Shown here one piece after another: positions 7,250 to 8,731 of a DNA stretch of 8,731 nucleotides. The position numbers were made by a program, and so were the translations under genes. Source of the DNA: SIG220 sp045615545 (GTDB lineage Bacteria; Bacillota_I; Bacilli_A; RFN20; CAG-826). Every line of letters begins with the position of its first letter. Position 1 is the stretch's first letter. The DNA is taken from positions 1 to 8,731 of the forward strand of contig JAZLFA010000020.1 in assembly GCA_045615545.1 (NCBI GenBank), read 5' to 3'. The notes below the pieces were generated by a model that saw only the letters and a program-made list of their open reading frames with translations, was not told the DNA's origin and did not search any database.

Positions 7250-8419
7250 TTATTGAATTTTACTTGCTCCCATTGGGGAAATAGAAACATCGATAACACT
7301 ATTAGGACCAAAAGTGTCGCGCATTGCTTTCACTAATGGTTCGTATTCTTCTTTGTTAACAAAAGAGATTATTGTTCCCATAAATCCACCACCATGGACA
7401 CGATGTGCGCTATTAGGTGCTACTTTACGCGCAATTTCTAATGCTCTTTCTGGAGATAAAGCGTATTGTCCAGGCACTTGTGTATTACATAATAAGTTAG
7501 AGGAAGATAAGCCACTTTCGTTAATTGCTTTATAAAATAAAGCTAAGTCTTTATCCTTAATCGCATTAAAAGCAATGTCCACTCTTTTTACTTCATCAAA
7601 ATAGTGTGTTGCTCTAGCTATTTCTCTTTCTCCTAATAAATATGGATTTTCTTTAATTAGTTCTTCAAATTTTTCTTGATTAACTTCTCTTAAATATTCT
7701 TTACCTAAGGCGTTAGCAACCTTCTTCATATCTAAAGGTATAGCGGCGTAATAACTAGTGAGTCCCGCATGACTACCACCAGGATTAGTTAACAATATTT
7801 TGATATCAAATGGGAAATTAGTATTTTTCACTTTTGGAGCGTTTGGATCTTTAAAATCAACATAAGAGATACCACCCGATGCACTACCAATTTGATCAAG
7901 TAGTCCACATGGCTTACCAAAATAATCTCTTTCTGCTTCTTGGCTAATCTTAGCAAGTTCAATCTTACCAACACTACCATCGTTATAAAGTTCGTTAATA
8001 ATTGTGCATATCAATAATTCGAATGCCGCACTAGAAGAAACGCCACTACCAGCAATTACTTCTGAAACTGAATAACCATTAAAGCCACCAACTTTATAGC
8101 CTCTTTTGATAAACCCACTAACAATACCGTGTATCAAACCTTCTGTTTTCATATATTCAAGTTCGTTTGGTTCCGTTAAATTACATTCAATATGATATTT
8201 ACCGTTCCCTTCTGAAACTAAGTTGATATCATTCCCATCATTTTTACTAACCGCTGCTCTTATATATAACGTTGCACTCGCTACTAATGCAGTACCGCGA
8301 TTATGATCGGTATGATTACCAATGATTTCAAGTCTACCTGGACTTAAGAAAAAATCAGTAGGTGCTTCTTTATAAGCCTCGAAGAATTTGTTGATTAAGT
8401 AGTTTCTAATTTCTTCCAT
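7250..8419 (-). CDS. galK: Galactokinase (GHMP kinase family)
   Basis: GalK transfers phosphate from ATP to C1 of galactose, the entry step of the Leloir pathway, in the cytoplasm. The 389-residue protein has the galactokinase signature PGRLEIIGNHTDHNRG (27-42), the GHMP ATP loop GSGVSSSAA (124-132), the catalytic aspartate in CGLLDQ (D175), and C-terminal motif 3 HGGGFMG (342-348). The signature is the Firmicutes GNHTDH form; the classical form is GEHxDY. The start is ATG 8419, with AAAGGAG (8429-8435) nine bases upstream. An in-frame ATG at 8443 is rejected because it lies two bases past the -10 box, before any likely transcript start. The gene has its own strong promoter and precedes the ABC exporter pair; no galT or galE is in view. 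A GHMP relative acting on another sugar (GalNAc, arabinose) is possible but less likely. Confidence 0.88.
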   Translation of the reverse strand: MEEIRNYLINKFFEAYKEAPTDFFLSPGRLEIIGNHTDHNRGTALVASATLYIRAAVSKNDGNDINLVSEGNGKYHIECNLTEPNELEYMKTEGLIHGIVSGFIKRGYKVGGFNGYSVSEVIAGSGVSSSAAFELLICTIINELYNDGSVGKIELAKISQEAERDYFGKPCGLLDQIGSASGGISYVDFKDPNAPKVKNTNFPFDIKILLTNPGGSHAGLTSYYAAIPLDMKKVANALGKEYLREVNQEKFEELIKENPYLLGEREIARATHYFDEVKRVDIAFNAIKDKDLALFYKAINESGLSSSNLLCNTQVPGQYALSPERALEIARKVAPNSAHRVHGGGFMGTIISFVNKEEYEPLVKAMRDTFGPNSVIDVSISPMGASKIQ

Positions 8420-8445
8420 AGAAAAACACTCCTTTACGTGCATAT

Positions 8446-8474
8446 ATTATAACATAAAATTATATTATTAACAA
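8446..8474 (-). promoter_or_regulatory. galK promoter with extended -10
   Basis: On the minus strand TTGTTA (8474-8469, 4 of 6) is followed by a 17-bp spacer and a perfect TATAAT (8451-8446), preceded by TGT as in extended -10 promoters. Transcription should begin near 8439, giving a leader of about 20 bases and supporting the galK start at 8419. Confidence 0.75.
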
Positions 8475-8484
8475 TATAATTTTA
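8455..8484. repeat. 12-bp perfect inverted repeat over the galK -35 region, candidate operator
   Basis: TAAAATTATATT (8455-8466) and AATATAATTTTA (8473-8484) are exact reverse complements around ATTAAC. The repeat covers the galK -35 hexamer and most of the -35/-10 spacer, a typical repressor position. It is almost pure A/T, so part of the symmetry could be chance, but 12 matching pairs is long. No T-run follows, so a terminator is unlikely. Confidence 0.45.
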
Positions 8485-8549
8485 ATGAATAAAAAATAAT
8501 ACAAAATAAAACAACAAATTGTTAAAAGTAAATGTTATCTAATCACTAT

Positions 8550-8579
8550 TTGTAAAGAAAATATTGCTACTGTTATAAC
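8550..8579 (+). promoter_or_regulatory. Plus-strand promoter toward the structured RNA
   Basis: TTGTAA (8550-8555, 4 of 6), an 18-bp spacer and TATAAC (8574-8579, 5 of 6), preceded by TGT (extended -10), point rightward. The predicted start is near 8586, just before the first hairpin (8602). It is divergent from the galK promoter. AT-rich DNA yields such matches by chance, so confidence is moderate. Confidence 0.45.
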
Positions 8580-8585
8580 TGGTAA

Positions 8586-8731
8586 ACCAATAATTGAACT
8601 ACTCCCACTTAATCACAAGTGATTTGAAGATGGGAGATTCCTAGGCAAGGCTAGTATTCTAGCCAGTAAGTAGGCTATCCCCGTAGTTCCTACGGTTAGA
8701 TTGTATTTGTTAATTAGGAAGGCTTAACAAT
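8586..8731 (+). ncRNA. Structured RNA or 5' leader with three hairpins, right end not seen
   Basis: A more GC-rich patch holds three clean stems. The first is CTCCCA (8602-8607) with TGGGAG (8631-8636), enclosing AATCAC/GTGATT (8611-8624). The second is GGCTAG-TATT-CTAGCC (8649-8664). The third is CCGTAG-TTC-CTACGG (8681-8695). CCTA (8640-8643) can also pair with TAGG (8671-8674) to enclose the second hairpin. The tail has TTGTTAA (8707-8713) facing TTAACAA (8724-8730) around AGGAAGG (8716-8722), a good Shine-Dalgarno. The final AT would be the start of an ATG seven bases later if the next base is G. The fold recalls both a regulated leader and the scaffold at the right end of IS200/IS605 tnpB elements. 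It does not match the tRNA, tmRNA, RNase P, SRP or riboswitch classes I know. The strand is inferred from the promoter and ribosome site. Confidence 0.5.

Noticed and set aside
8420..8443. ATG start extending galK by eight residues
   Set aside because: It is two bases past the TATAAT box, so the transcript would start after it; ATG 8419 has AAAGGAG at good spacing.
8455..8484. Terminator for rightward or leftward transcription
   Set aside because: The stem is nearly pure A/T with no T-run after it, and it overlaps the galK promoter.
8596..8700. tRNA, tmRNA, RNase P RNA, T-box or common riboswitch
   Set aside because: No cloverleaf or TTC arm with anticodon stem, no T-box TGGNACCGCG, and none of the core motifs of the TPP, purine, glycine, c-di-GMP or PreQ1 classes.
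1..8731. CRISPR array, prophage or complete insertion sequence
   Set aside because: No regularly spaced direct repeats, integrase, transposase or terminal repeats were found.

Overview
The window is low-GC DNA (about one third G+C by eye) with short spacers, strong AGGAG-type ribosome sites and standard-code reading: tryptophans are TGG, no gene is interrupted by TGA, and all six visible stops are TAA. Together with the LTSC-type lipoprotein and heterodimeric ABC exporter, this suggests a gut-associated low-GC Firmicute, perhaps a Mollicutes-like Bacilli lineage. The lineage is an inference; no rRNA or marker gene is present.

Left block (1-2748, minus strand) is a tight three-gene operon read right to left: nagA (N-acetylglucosamine-6-phosphate deacetylase), a NahK-type N-acetylhexosamine 1-kinase 3 bp later, and a protein-kinase-fold phosphotransferase whose ATG overlaps the kinase stop (TAATG) and which runs off the left edge. 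It looks like amino-sugar salvage plus an unassigned kinase.

The 124-bp spacer 2749-2872 is divergent. It carries the nagA promoter, the promoter of a plus-strand lipoprotein gene and two inverted repeats that could be operators. The lipoprotein (2873-3523) is an unrecognised, cysteine-rich 216-residue protein. It ends at a bidirectional terminator shared with the convergent ABC genes.

Right block (3593-8419, minus strand) reads galK, then two overlapping ABC exporter genes. The exporter subunits have complementary degenerate motifs, so the dimer should have one working and one degenerate ATP site. galK has a strong extended -10 promoter overlapped by a 12-bp perfect inverted repeat. No terminator is visible between galK and the exporter genes.

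Right edge (about 8586-8731) has no recognised gene but contains three compact hairpins in a more GC-rich patch, preceded on the plus strand by a good extended -10 promoter and ending with a Shine-Dalgarno-like AGGAAGG. It is either a structured 5' leader of a gene just outside the window or an orphan or remnant of a TnpB/IS605-type omega RNA. This is the part most worth following up.
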